A stretch of DNA of 64,000 nucleotides, taken from NCBI RefSeq assembly GCF_014697125.1, contig NZ_JACJRG010000003.1, positions 124,001-188,000 on the forward strand, written 5' to 3'. Origin of the DNA: Anabaena minutissima FACHB-250. GTDB taxonomy: Bacteria > Cyanobacteriota > Cyanobacteriia > Cyanobacteriales > Nostocaceae. Below are positions 1 through 7,858 of this stretch, piece by piece. Positions within the stretch are counted from its first letter, which is position 1; the number at the start of each line of letters is the position of its first letter. The translations under genes were made by a program, and so were the position numbers. Below the pieces are notes generated by a model that was given only the letters and a program-made list of their open reading frames with translations, had not been told where the DNA came from and did no database searches.

Positions 1-1678
1 GAGAAAGCGATCGCAATCCATGCGAAGTTAACAGCATTCGCCCACAAGTTTCTACCACAGACATCTGTTGAGCAGGTGTGAGTGGACTTTCTGGTAAAGA
101 CACTGCAAAAATTTGGTTAGGACGCAACGATGAATCATCCCCATCAGGGCTATCTATCACGTCATAACAGTAACCTAGCCCATCATGCCAAAATCGAGAA
201 AATCTTGCTAACACCCTATCTGCCATTGCCTGATATTCTTGATGTGGTTTACCAAGCTGTCGGGCAAATTTCGCCATAGTCCGTAAAGCATTATACCAAA
301 GTGCGTTGACTTCAATGGGTTTACCGATGCGGGGTGTCACTACCCAGTCTCCCACTTTGGCATCCATCCAAGTTAATTGCACACCTACAACCCCTGCATA
401 AAGTAAACCATCGGCGGGATCTAAATGAATGTTGTAGCGTGTACCGCGACAATGCCAATTAATAATATCCGCTAACACCGGAAAAAGTTCACCCAGCAAA
501 TGATCATCGTTTGTAGCACTGTAGTAAGCGCGGGCTGCTTCAAAGTACCACAGCGTAGCATCAACTGTATTGTATTCTGGTTGCTCCCCCGCATCAGGAA
601 AGCGATTAGGTAACATTCCCTGATTTATATATTTGGCAAAGGTGCGGAGAATTGAGCGTGCAACCTCTGAGCGACCAGTGGCAATTGTCAAGCCTGGTAG
701 ACTAATCATGGTGTCTCGTCCCCAGTCACTAAACCAGTGATAACCAGCAATGATGGTTTTGCCGTTGGGTTCTTCTGGTAATGGACGATCTACAATAAAC
801 TGGTCAGCAGCTAATATTAGATGGTTAATCCAAGCTGGTAATTCTTGACTATCGAGAGGTTGATGAGCTTTAGCAATTTCTATTAACTTCTGTTCTTGAG
901 TGCGGCGCAACTTTAGCGCGGTTTCTCCCTGCAAATCTGGTTGTTTGTCTGTGCTGGCGACAAAAGTAAAAGATTCTCCAGGATTGAGTGTCACTTCTAT
1001 AGTAGCGGCGTGGAGGTGGTCTTCTTTATCACTCAGTCCGCGATAGCGTTCAACTGCCAAATCAAAGCCATAATACCAATTGTGGACAGGAGACACACTA
1101 CCAAAGTCACTGAGGAGATAGAAAGGTGTAGCACTGGGATAAGCCGTAATAGAAATTCCCTTTTCAACTGTTTCTATAGACATTTGCCAGCTATTACTCT
1201 GGGTATCGCCGTGATAATCACGGTAGTTAACCATTGCTTTGAGTGTTAGCTGAAGCGGTTGGGTAGCGCGAGACAAAGTATATTGAACGTAGGTTGTATT
1301 AGCACCTTGCTGCATCCACACCCGTTTTTCTAACAAAGCATCAGCCACAGCAAATCGCCATACGGGGATTGTACCTTCCAAAGCAAACCGCTCAATATGT
1401 CGATAACCGTGGGGACTAACAATAGCATCAGCCCAGCGATTAGTATTTAAGGGATAAGAGCGAGTATCATACAGAACAGTTTCATCTAGTTTTGCCAGCA
1501 GTAAAGTACGACCTAAAGGCGGTTGCAAAGCTGCTACCAATAAACCGTGATAGCGACGGGTAAGTAAACCTGCTACTGTCCCAGAAGCATAACCACCAAT
1601 CCCATTGGTAACTAACCACTCCCTTGATTCGGCTGTGTCGAGATTACCGCAAATTTCCCGCCCAAATTCCATACACAT
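1..1678 (-). CDS. Glycogen debranching enzyme (amylo-alpha-1,6-glucosidase family), 3' end cut by window edge
   Basis: The reverse strand is open from 1678 to the left edge, about 559 codons, with the C-terminus missing. The protein starts MCMEFGREICGN and continues with EWLVTNGIGGYASGTVAG, RRYHGLLVAAL and, further on, YHWFSDWGRDTMISLPGL and PRIGKPIEVNALWYNAL. These are hallmarks of the bacterial/archaeal GDE family with an N-terminal beta-sandwich and a C-terminal (alpha/alpha)6 catalytic barrel. The family removes alpha-1,6 branches of glycogen in the cytoplasm. Two in-frame ATGs (1678 and 1672) follow a TGA; neither has a strong ribosome binding site, and I took the first. It is probably a single-gene unit, with a repeat-rich intergenic region behind its promoter. 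Confidence 0.9.
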   Translation of the reverse strand, partial: MCMEFGREICGNLDTAESREWLVTNGIGGYASGTVAGLLTRRYHGLLVAALQPPLGRTLLLAKLDETVLYDTRSYPLNTNRWADAIVSPHGYRHIERFALEGTIPVWRFAVADALLEKRVWMQQGANTTYVQYTLSRATQPLQLTLKAMVNYRDYHGDTQSNSWQMSIETVEKGISITAYPSATPFYLLSDFGSVSPVHNWYYGFDLAVERYRGLSDKEDHLHAATIEVTLNPGESFTFVASTDKQPDLQGETALKLRRTQEQKLIEIAKAHQPLDSQELPAWINHLILAADQFIVDRPLPEEPNGKTIIAGYHWFSDWGRDTMISLPGLTIATGRSEVARSILRTFAKYINQGMLPNRFPDAGEQPEYNTVDATLWYFEAARAYYSATNDDHLLGELFPVLADIINWHCRGTRYNIHLDPADGLLYAGVVGVQLTWMDAKVGDWVVTPRIGKPIEVNALWYNALRTMAKFARQLGKPHQEYQAMADRVLARFSRFWHDGLGYCYDVIDSPDGDDSSLRPNQIFAVSLPESPLTPAQQMSVVETCGRMLLTSHGLRSLS

Positions 1679-1837
1679 AAATCAACACTCTTGCTGGCGA
1701 TCAATATATGGATTATCAGTGATGAATTCTATTGTGTGCTGAGAGTGAAATTAAGACTTAATGAGAATTAATTATACTGAGCGAATTAGGATTCAGGATA
1801 GGCGATCGCTAATTTTGCTTAAATAACTACCCTATTA

Positions 1838-1972
1838 GGGACTTCCAGATAAAAAAATATCCAAATTGTAGGGTGCGTCAGTGCGATAGAACCTAACTAT
1901 ACTCAGAAATTATTCATACTGACGCACCCTACCCAACTATCAATTGCGGATAATTTATTTTTTGGTGTTCCC
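1838..1972. repeat. MITE-like inverted-repeat element, about 135 bp
   Basis: The central arms gtagggtgcgtcag (1868-1881) and ctgacgcaccctac (1919-1932) are perfect inverted copies. Weaker similarity runs outward on both sides (gggacttcc...aaaaaaatatcc...aattg against its inverted counterpart ending in ggtgttccc). The trinucleotide tta flanks both ends (1835-1837 and 1973-1975), as expected of a target duplication. It has no coding capacity. A related, shorter palindrome lies at 24503-24570. This looks like a non-autonomous transposable element or structured dispersed repeat. Confidence 0.65.
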
Positions 1973-2040
1973 TTAATCAGCCTGAGAGAGTTCTGGTCAT
2001 AACTTTTACGATAAGTCCGATATCTTGATCAATGCGCGAT

Positions 2041-2269
2041 CTACTGAAATGAGTAAGCATTTACAGCAAATGAGTAAGCAAACTGCGATTTACTTGCTAA
2101 ATCTACTGAAATGAGTAAGCATTTACAGCAAATGAGTAAGCAAACTGCGATTTGCTTGCTAAATCTACTGAAATGAGCAAGCATTTACAGCAAATGAGTA
2201 AGCAAACTGCGATTTGCTTGCTAAATCTACTGAAATGAGCAAGCATTTACAGCAAATGAGTAAGCAAAC
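2041..2269. repeat. 62-bp tandem repeat, about 3.7 copies
   Basis: Units begin at 2041, 2103, 2165 and 2227, each starting ctactgaaatgag; the fourth is cut after 43 bp. Copies differ at only a few positions (for example gagtaagc against gagcaagc, and tttacttg against tttgcttg). Each unit holds two copies of aatgag(t/c)aagca, so there is repetition within the repeat. There are no unique spacers, so this is not a CRISPR array. Confidence 0.9.
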
Positions 2270-2449
2270 GAGCATTTTGAGAAAGTCAAAAGGCATTTTG
2301 CTTATTAAGATTTATATTTGATAGACAAATTCTTTCTACCTACACTCATCATATTAGACAAAATTTTTTAACCTAGACTCATTCAAGAACATTCAAATCT
2401 GGTTAGAGTAACTCCAGTATTTTTCCATTCAGCCTTTTGGATCTAAACT

Positions 2450-3007
2450 ATGAAAAATAGATATTCTTTTATTGGTGGTAAGCAAGGCACATGGCGAGTA
2501 TTAGATGTGTGGGGTATTCTGGGAGTAAGTTTAGAACTTGTTGAAAGAATCAATGTGGTAAATGATGCTGTCACAAAATTACCATCAGATAGTTTGTGGA
2601 CTTTACAAGGTTTTAGCAGCAACGTTCGCTATGCTGTGCGTGATGAAATAAATGTTCTTCAGGCAGTGCAACCTGTGTTAAATCGCTCGGAAGCTGTTTT
2701 AGCAGTGCTGATCCCCATTAAAAAATCTGCCCAGTGGTGGGAAATGCCACAAGATGAGAGGCGCGCTATTTTTGAGGAAGAATCTCATCACACAGCAAAT
2801 GGTTTGGAGTATCTTCCAGGCGTTGCGCGTCGATTGCTTCACTGTCGTGATATTGAAGAACCATTCGATTTTCTCACCTGGTTTGAATTCGCACCGGAAC
2901 ACACCAAGGGTTTTGATGAATTGCTGTTGCGGATGCGCGCCAGCAAAGAATGGGAGTATGTGGAACGTGAGATTGAAATTCGTCTGGAGCGTGATGATAT
3001 CAAGTAA
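2450..3007 (+). CDS. Chlorite-dismutase-family haem protein
   Basis: 185 residues, the size of the short (lineage II, dimeric) chlorite dismutases known in some cyanobacteria and nitrifiers. Conserved blocks are seen: SNVRY near 58, EAVLAVLIPIKKSAQWW near 81-97, ERRAIFEEESHH near 103-114, GLEYLPGVARRL and FLTWFEFAPEH. His114 and Arg127 sit where the family has its proximal haem ligand and distal arginine. The family binds haem b and, in true chlorite dismutases, turns chlorite into chloride and O2; some members are only haem-binding relatives, so the reaction here is inferred. It lies alone on the plus strand, with the SnoaL gene 146 bp downstream. Confidence 0.85.
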   Translation: MKNRYSFIGGKQGTWRVLDVWGILGVSLELVERINVVNDAVTKLPSDSLWTLQGFSSNVRYAVRDEINVLQAVQPVLNRSEAVLAVLIPIKKSAQWWEMPQDERRAIFEEESHHTANGLEYLPGVARRLLHCRDIEEPFDFLTWFEFAPEHTKGFDELLLRMRASKEWEYVEREIEIRLERDDIK

Positions 3008-3153
3008 AAAGTACATCATTATAAGTAAGTAGAATTATTTAATTAAACATAAACTAGACCTAACCCCCAACCCCTTCCCTACAAGGGAAGGGGAGAGGTT
3101 TGGAGAGAAGCTACAGCAGTCGCGTTACAATTTAGCTCAAAACGCAATTTTGT

Positions 3154-3633
3154 ATGCTGACTGAACAAAACAAAGCTCTCGTACTCCAGTTCTACAAAGC
3201 CTTTGACGATCGCAAAATAGAACAAGCCTTGGATCTTCTAGCTACTGATTTTGTCGCTCATCAAGCGGGTGTACCTGAACCATTAGATAGGGAAGGGTTC
3301 AAGCAATTTGGGATGTCGTTTTATTTAGCTTTTAGCCAAGGTCAACACGTTTTTGATCAGGTGATTGTTTCTGACGATAAAGTTGTAACCTGCGGAACAT
3401 TCACAGCAACGCATCTTGGAGCATTCCAAGGACTCCCGCCAACAGGTAAGCAAATCAGTTTGTCAATTATGCACATTGATCGAGTCGAGAACGGGAAAAT
3501 TGTTGAGCATTGGGGTCAAGGCGATGCACTCGGACTGATGCAACAGTTAGGGATTGTTTTCTTCCCCGGTCTACAATTATTACCACATATCCTCAAAGGT
3601 GTAGTATTCAAACTGTTGAAGAAATCTGCGTAG
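3154..3633 (+). CDS. SnoaL-like / NTF2-fold ester cyclase family protein
   Basis: 159 residues. NKALVLQFYKAFDDRKIEQALDLL is followed by FVAHQAG, the pattern of the SnoaL-like polyketide-cyclase fold, with FTATHLGAFQGLPPTGKQI and HIDRVENGKIVEHWGQGD near the end. The family is an alpha+beta cone used for small hydrophobic substrates, and many members are of unknown function. The ATG follows about 145 bp of non-coding DNA that contains a cccctacaagggaaggggag motif typical of cyanobacterial intergenic repeats. It could share a transcript with the membrane protein just downstream. The substrate cannot be read from the sequence. Confidence 0.8.
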   Translation: MLTEQNKALVLQFYKAFDDRKIEQALDLLATDFVAHQAGVPEPLDREGFKQFGMSFYLAFSQGQHVFDQVIVSDDKVVTCGTFTATHLGAFQGLPPTGKQISLSIMHIDRVENGKIVEHWGQGDALGLMQQLGIVFFPGLQLLPHILKGVVFKLLKKSA

Positions 3634-3665
3634 AAGCGAAGTTTGCATACAACCCAAAAACAGTT

Positions 3666-4085
3666 ATGAATAAATCTCCAGTAAACCAGCAGCCTGTAGC
3701 AAAATGGTTTCGATATTGTTTGTTGCTCACAGCAATTTTTAATCTGTTTGGCGCAATTAGATTTGCACCTCCAGTGTACTATCCGGTTGATGCTGTAATA
3801 CTTCCAAAAGATGCAATATTTGTTCATTGGGTGATAGCATCATGGATTCTCATCTTAGGTGTGAGTTATGCTTGGCTAGGAATTAAAGCTAAAGCCGAGA
3901 ATTTCTTTATTGCTGTAGCCGCAACTTTTAAAATTGCGATCGCCATATTATTTTTTGCATTTTGCTTTAGAGGTGACTTGCCATTGACGTTTTTATTTGG
4001 TGGTTTTGGTGATCTCTTCTTTGCTTTTGCTTTTATTTTCTGGCTGTTTCAAACTCAACAAAGAAGTAAAATCTACACAGACTAA
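3666..4085 (+). CDS. Small four-helix membrane protein, unknown function
   Basis: 139 residues from the ATG at 3666, 33 bp after the SnoaL gene. The frame is open further upstream to 3510, but that part overlaps the SnoaL coding sequence in another frame and is unlikely to be translated. Four hydrophobic stretches are visible, starting at FRYCLLLTAIFNLFGA, FVHWVIASWILILGVSYAWL, FFIAVAATFKIAIAILFFAF and LFFAFAFIFWLF, with a charged C-terminus. No catalytic motif is recognised. It is plausibly co-transcribed with the genes on either side. Confidence 0.7.
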   Translation: MNKSPVNQQPVAKWFRYCLLLTAIFNLFGAIRFAPPVYYPVDAVILPKDAIFVHWVIASWILILGVSYAWLGIKAKAENFFIAVAATFKIAIAILFFAFCFRGDLPLTFLFGGFGDLFFAFAFIFWLFQTQQRSKIYTD

Positions 4086-4142
4086 TAACCCTAATGCAGT
4101 TATCAAACTTCTAACAGTCACTAAAGAATCAGAAAAAGCAGT

Positions 4143-4508
4143 ATGGCAAAATCCACCAAAACTTACTGGAATCCATTGATTGTAGAACATCGAGAAGAAT
4201 GGCAAGCGATCGCAGGCTTAGAACAAATTGCTGAAGAATTGACCCTCAGCATAGATGAAGAAACTGGCGAATACACCCGTTTAACTCGTTTTCATCCCGG
4301 TGCTGATACCACTCCTTTTGGTGCAAAAAGTCATCCCTATCCTGAAGAGATTTTTGTCGTTAGTGGTCGTCTTTATGATCAAGCTTTTGATATGTGGTTA
4401 GAAAGCGGACATTATGCGAGTAGACCACCGGGTGAGATTCATGGCCCATTCAAAACTGATATTGGATGTGTTGTGCTAGAAATATCATTTCCTAATCGTA
4501 TCGAGTAA
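4143..4508 (+). CDS. Cupin-domain protein, ChrR-like
   Basis: 121 residues. A single conserved beta-barrel is indicated by FHPGADTTPFGAKSHPYPEEIFVVSG, in which a histidine and the later Glu fit cupin metal-ligand spacing, then HYASRPPGEIHGPFKTDIGC with a second histidine. It resembles the stand-alone cupins related to the C-terminal domain of ChrR anti-sigma factors and to acetylacetone-cleaving dioxygenases; no N-terminal zinc anti-sigma domain is present. It sits 57 bp after the membrane protein on the same strand and 13 bp before the convergent msrB. A non-haem metal enzyme or ligand sensor is likely, with unknown substrate. Confidence 0.75.
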   Translation: MAKSTKTYWNPLIVEHREEWQAIAGLEQIAEELTLSIDEETGEYTRLTRFHPGADTTPFGAKSHPYPEEIFVVSGRLYDQAFDMWLESGHYASRPPGEIHGPFKTDIGCVVLEISFPNRIE

Positions 4509-4521
4509 CAAGTGATTCTTA

Positions 4522-5013
4522 CTACTTTATAAACTTCATTGCTACCCCATTCATACAATAACGTTTACCTGTAGGTGCGGGGCCGTCGTCGAATACATGA
4601 CCCAGGTGTCCACCGCAACGACGACAATGCACTTCTACTCTGGTCATCAACAAAGATTTGTCTATAGATGTACCAATTGCTCTATCAATTGGCGCGTAAA
4701 AACTAGGCCAGCCAGTACCACTGTCAAATTTGGTTATAGATGTAAATAATGGTAAGTCACAAGCAGCACAGATATAAGTACCTTGTGCATATTGCTTATC
4801 GAGTGGACTAGTACCAGCACGTTCAGTTCCATGTTTCCGCAATACGCGAAACTGTTCTGGCGTTAAAATTTTGCGCCACTCTTCATCATTTTTCATGATT
4901 TCAAATTTATTGTTGGCGATCGCCATAACTTGTGACTTACCTGTTAAATAGCGTGATAAGCATACTGTGGCAACTGTTACTGTACCTGCTTGTAAAAAAT
5001 ATCGTTTTTTCAT
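4522..5013 (-). CDS. msrB: Peptide-methionine (R)-S-oxide reductase MsrB, exported form
   Basis: 163 residues. It repairs methionine-R-sulfoxide in proteins. Two zinc-binding CxxC pairs are visible (CAACDLPLF and CRRCGGHLGHVF), along with FDSGTGWPSFY and the catalytic cysteine Cys153 in KRYCMNGVAMKF at the extreme C-terminus. Before the catalytic domain is a roughly 40-residue leader, MKKRYFLQAGTVTVATVCL, a signal-like hydrophobic segment (KR rather than RR, so a weak Tat candidate). This suggests a periplasmic or membrane-anchored repair enzyme rather than the cytosolic one. Its 3' end faces the cupin gene. Confidence 0.93.
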   Translation of the reverse strand: MKKRYFLQAGTVTVATVCLSRYLTGKSQVMAIANNKFEIMKNDEEWRKILTPEQFRVLRKHGTERAGTSPLDKQYAQGTYICAACDLPLFTSITKFDSGTGWPSFYAPIDRAIGTSIDKSLLMTRVEVHCRRCGGHLGHVFDDGPAPTGKRYCMNGVAMKFIK

Positions 5014-5160
5014 AATTTATTGGCAAATTTAGCTAGTTGTCTTACTAGCATGAACCTTGACCCTGAATTAGCCCTGATAAAATTATTAAAATTCTCTAAG
5101 AATAATGGTGATAGGAAACAGAGAACAAATAATTATGAGGTGTACTGAATTGCTCTGAGA

Positions 5161-5997
5161 CTAAGAACCAGGTAAGCGATCGCTCAATAGCCATTGCGTC
5201 TTATTCGCTTCTAAATGACGATAGCCACAGCGAAAAATACAACGTTTATTATTGTGGTGATGTAGTTTAGCGCAGCGAACAGCACGTTTACCTTTCAGCA
5301 TCACATAAATTTCTGCGGCTGAGAGCATCCCCAGAAGTGGTGCAGTAAAATAAACCCAAATAGCTGTCCAATTGTGAGCGGAAATTGCTGATGCTAGAGT
5401 ACGGGCTGGATTCATGCTCATCCCTGACAAGGGGGCTTCTATAGTAATGTAGATTGCAATGAGTATCCCTGCAAATATCCCCGTAAATGGGGCAATTTTG
5501 GGAGTATTGGAGACAAATAAAATCATCAGCATCACCCCAAAAGAAATAATTATTTCAGCTAAAAAGGCGATACCTGTACCCCCCACACCAGGAATTGTAA
5601 TAATGTAATTGACAGAGGGATGGGTAATTGCATTTCCCAATAGTGCGATCGCTAACAGTAATCCCATCAATCCACCTAAAAATTGCGCCAGGATATAAAA
5701 AATCGCATCCCACAGCTGAATTTTGCCGAGGCGAAAGAAAGTAAATGTGACAACTGGATTGATATGTGCGCCGGATTGCTTACCCCAAGGAGAGTAGATG
5801 ATCGCGATCGCAATTAACCCCATAGCCACCCCGATGATCAAGCGGCGTAAAATTGTTTCGTGAATAGTTTGTCTGATCACTGAATCTGGATGTTCTAACA
5901 CCGCAGTCACTACCGCCGCCAAAATCATAAAAATACCCAAACCCGCAGCTTCCATCAAATATTCAGGATAGTGTTTCCGTAGTGCCTGCAACATCAT
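5161..5997 (-). CDS. MIP-family channel (aquaporin/glycerol facilitator) with Cys/His-rich tail
   Basis: 278 residues with six predicted membrane helices. The first half carries GAHINPVVTF, where the first NPA box reads NPV; the second half carries the canonical MNPARTL. This is the hour-glass fold of water, glycerol or small-solute channels. After the last helix the protein has a soluble tail of about 50 residues with several His and Cys (CAKLHHHNN, RCIFRCGYRH), which could bind metal; this is inference. The start may equally be the second Met (5994). Upstream lies a typical cyanobacterial gattttagattttgga repeat. Solute selectivity cannot be decided here. Confidence 0.88.
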   Translation of the reverse strand: MMLQALRKHYPEYLMEAAGLGIFMILAAVVTAVLEHPDSVIRQTIHETILRRLIIGVAMGLIAIAIIYSPWGKQSGAHINPVVTFTFFRLGKIQLWDAIFYILAQFLGGLMGLLLAIALLGNAITHPSVNYIITIPGVGGTGIAFLAEIIISFGVMLMILFVSNTPKIAPFTGIFAGILIAIYITIEAPLSGMSMNPARTLASAISAHNWTAIWVYFTAPLLGMLSAAEIYVMLKGKRAVRCAKLHHHNNKRCIFRCGYRHLEANKTQWLLSDRLPGS

Positions 5998-6073
5998 AAT
6001 TTTGGATTTTAGATTTTGGATTTTAGACCTTGGATTAATCCATCACAAAAATCCTTTTTGGTATAGTTTTTAC

Positions 6074-6871
6074 TTACTGTTCTTGATAATTCCAAAGTAA
6101 TCCTCCATCCACAAAAAAGGTACTACCTGTTATATAGTCAGCATCAGCAGAAGCGAGAAAAGTCACTAAGGAAGCTACATCTTGCGGTTTACCTAAGCGA
6201 CTCAGAGGGATATTTTGTAATAATGCCCCCAACTTTTCTGGATCATTCAACAACTTAGTATTAATCGGCGTTTCTATTGCTCCTGGCGCAACATTATTAA
6301 TAGTTATTCCCAGCGCACCCAACTCAACTGACAAATTACGAGTGAACATTTTTATTCCCCCTTTACTAGCACAATAAGCTGTAAAATTAGGAAATGGTAA
6401 TTCTTCATGCACCGAACTAATATTAATAATTTTCCCAGTTCTTTGAGTAGCAATTAAATGTTGGACAAAGCTTTGAGTAGCGAAGAAAACACCTTTTAAA
6501 TTAACATTCATCACAGCATCATAATCTGCTTCCGTGACTTCCCAAAAAGGTGCGTGTCTTTCAATGCCAGCATTATTTACCAAAATATCTAATTTGCCAA
6601 AATGGTGAATACTTTCTGCAATTAATTGACGCACTTCCTCAACACTACCCAAGTCAGCTTGTACGGTGTAACCATGAGATTTAGGACATTGAGCCATGTG
6701 ACACTTACCATCAAAAGCATTTACCTTGGCTAAAGTTTCCTCTGCTCCCTCTGGATGAGAGCGATAGTTAATCACAACATCTGCTCCAGCTTGGGCAAGA
6801 TGTAAAACAATTCCTTGTCCAATGCCTTGACTGCTACCTGTAACCAAAGCAACTTTACCTTGTAAATTCAT
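6074..6871 (-). CDS. Short-chain dehydrogenase/reductase
   Basis: 265 residues, a classical SDR. The Rossmann motif TGSSQGIGQG lies near 11-20, NNAG in LDILVNNAGI, ISSVHEE supplies the catalytic Ser, and YCASK the catalytic Tyr and Lys. It probably binds NAD(P)(H) and oxidises or reduces a sugar, polyol or similar carbonyl compound, like glucose 1-dehydrogenase relatives. A longer loop with two Cys and two His (KCHMAQCPKSHGY) sits between beta-strands 2 and 3. Same strand as the DM13 lipoprotein gene, 20 bp downstream, so the two are probably co-transcribed. Confidence 0.9.
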   Translation of the reverse strand: MNLQGKVALVTGSSQGIGQGIVLHLAQAGADVVINYRSHPEGAEETLAKVNAFDGKCHMAQCPKSHGYTVQADLGSVEEVRQLIAESIHHFGKLDILVNNAGIERHAPFWEVTEADYDAVMNVNLKGVFFATQSFVQHLIATQRTGKIINISSVHEELPFPNFTAYCASKGGIKMFTRNLSVELGALGITINNVAPGAIETPINTKLLNDPEKLGALLQNIPLSRLGKPQDVASLVTFLASADADYITGSTFFVDGGLLWNYQEQ

Positions 6872-6891
6872 GATTTTCTCTTGATTAATTT

Positions 6892-7422
6892 TTAACTTCT
6901 TAAAGTAGCAGCCCCAAAAGTAGCATTAAACCTGCGACACCAAATAGCAACAGATTTATAATCGGCCAAGTTAATTTTTTGAGGAATGAGATAACGTTGT
7001 TTGCCTCTAAATTTTCGTAACGGGGCTATGACAATATAATCTCCTCTTCTTAAAGGATAAGCTGGCGGACGAGTTGCACCAATGACATTATGAGAACGGT
7101 GTAAAACTATAACTAGGTCTGGGCCTGATGTAGAAGTTTTAAATGACTGCTCAAGCTCAATAAATGATTTGCCATCTTGGGTAATAATGTTGACTGTTCC
7201 TTGAGTTGTGTGTTCTCCAGAAACAAATGTGCCAGACTTGATATTATTTTTCGCTGAAGATTTAGCAGGCTGTGGGGAAGACTGCATTTGAGTTAATAGT
7301 ATGGAAGTATTGGCATTTGCACTAACAAAATTTGTGAGCAACTGTTTATTTGATAATTCTTGGACACAACCACCCATAAACAGAGAAACTAGACTTAATC
7401 CGAGCAAATATTTCAATTGCAT
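6892..7422 (-). CDS. DM13-domain lipoprotein
   Basis: 176 residues from the ATG at 7422, chosen over an upstream in-frame start at 7446 because aggag precedes it at proper spacing and the N-terminus then becomes a clean lipoprotein signal (LKYLLGLSLVSLFMGGC, with the lipobox Cys). After a low-complexity linker comes the DM13 domain: SGTFVSGEHTTQGTV, SGPDLVIVLHR, RGDYIVIAPL, QRYLIPQKINLADYKSVAIWC and FNATFGAATL. DM13 domains carry a conserved Cys and are proposed to act in electron transfer or redox chemistry outside the cytoplasm. It is the first gene of the pair with the SDR enzyme. Confidence 0.85.
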   Translation of the reverse strand: MQLKYLLGLSLVSLFMGGCVQELSNKQLLTNFVSANANTSILLTQMQSSPQPAKSSAKNNIKSGTFVSGEHTTQGTVNIITQDGKSFIELEQSFKTSTSGPDLVIVLHRSHNVIGATRPPAYPLRRGDYIVIAPLRKFRGKQRYLIPQKINLADYKSVAIWCRRFNATFGAATLRS

Positions 7423-7858
7423 AAAAAATTCTCCTGAATGTAACAACCATTCGTTTCAATTGGCATCTCAACCTGAAATTAATTATTATTTAGATAATTA
7501 GTTAATAAATTATGAGCATCTAAGAAATTGCATCGATAAAGCTGATTTTTTGTTTAGAAAATTATGAAAATTTTCTCAGCAAAATTTAAGCCTATCTCCG
7601 TTATGCTTCTAGAGGATTTGGATCAGTTATGTGAGAGCTAAGAAGAATTGTTCCGAATGGCTAGGGCAGGTGATTGCTGAGATTGTAGCCAAGGAAGAAG
7701 CTTTAGCTTCCCAGGAGGATTTCCCCTGGCTGGGCAATCAACCTAATCTTTCTCAGGATGCCAGATTTATGCACAATTTGCTGAATATACCCTACTGCAT
7801 CCATATTTTTGGGCTATTCTTGTAGACTAGATTAGTCCAGCATCAATCTCAAATTGGC
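7423..7858. other. 436-bp stretch without a confident gene
   Basis: The region separates the leftward DM13 gene from the rightward VOC gene. A 64-codon open frame from a GTG at 7631 to 7825 on the plus strand has no recognisable family, no clear ribosome binding site and no membrane or signal features; it could be a small gene or a relic. The rest is AT-rich and likely contains the two divergent promoters. Confidence 0.4.

Larger units (their letters stand above)
1679..2449. other. 771-bp intergenic region rich in repeats
   Basis: No credible gene is seen on either strand. The region separates the leftward debranching enzyme from the rightward haem protein, so it must hold both promoters. 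Most of it is repeat DNA: an inverted-repeat element (1838-1972) and a 62-bp tandem array (2041-2269), each listed separately. The last 180 bp before 2450 are plain AT-rich sequence, with ggatc 8 nt before the ATG as a weak ribosome binding site. Confidence 0.7.

Noticed and set aside
941..1249. Plus-strand gene inside the debranching enzyme
   Set aside because: It is an open frame antisense to a strongly conserved enzyme, with no family resemblance.
2041..2269. CRISPR array
   Set aside because: Units are contiguous 62-bp tandem copies with no unique spacers and no cas genes nearby.
7631..7825. 64-residue protein gene
   Set aside because: GTG start without a ribosome binding site, no recognisable features; reported only as part of the gene-free stretch.
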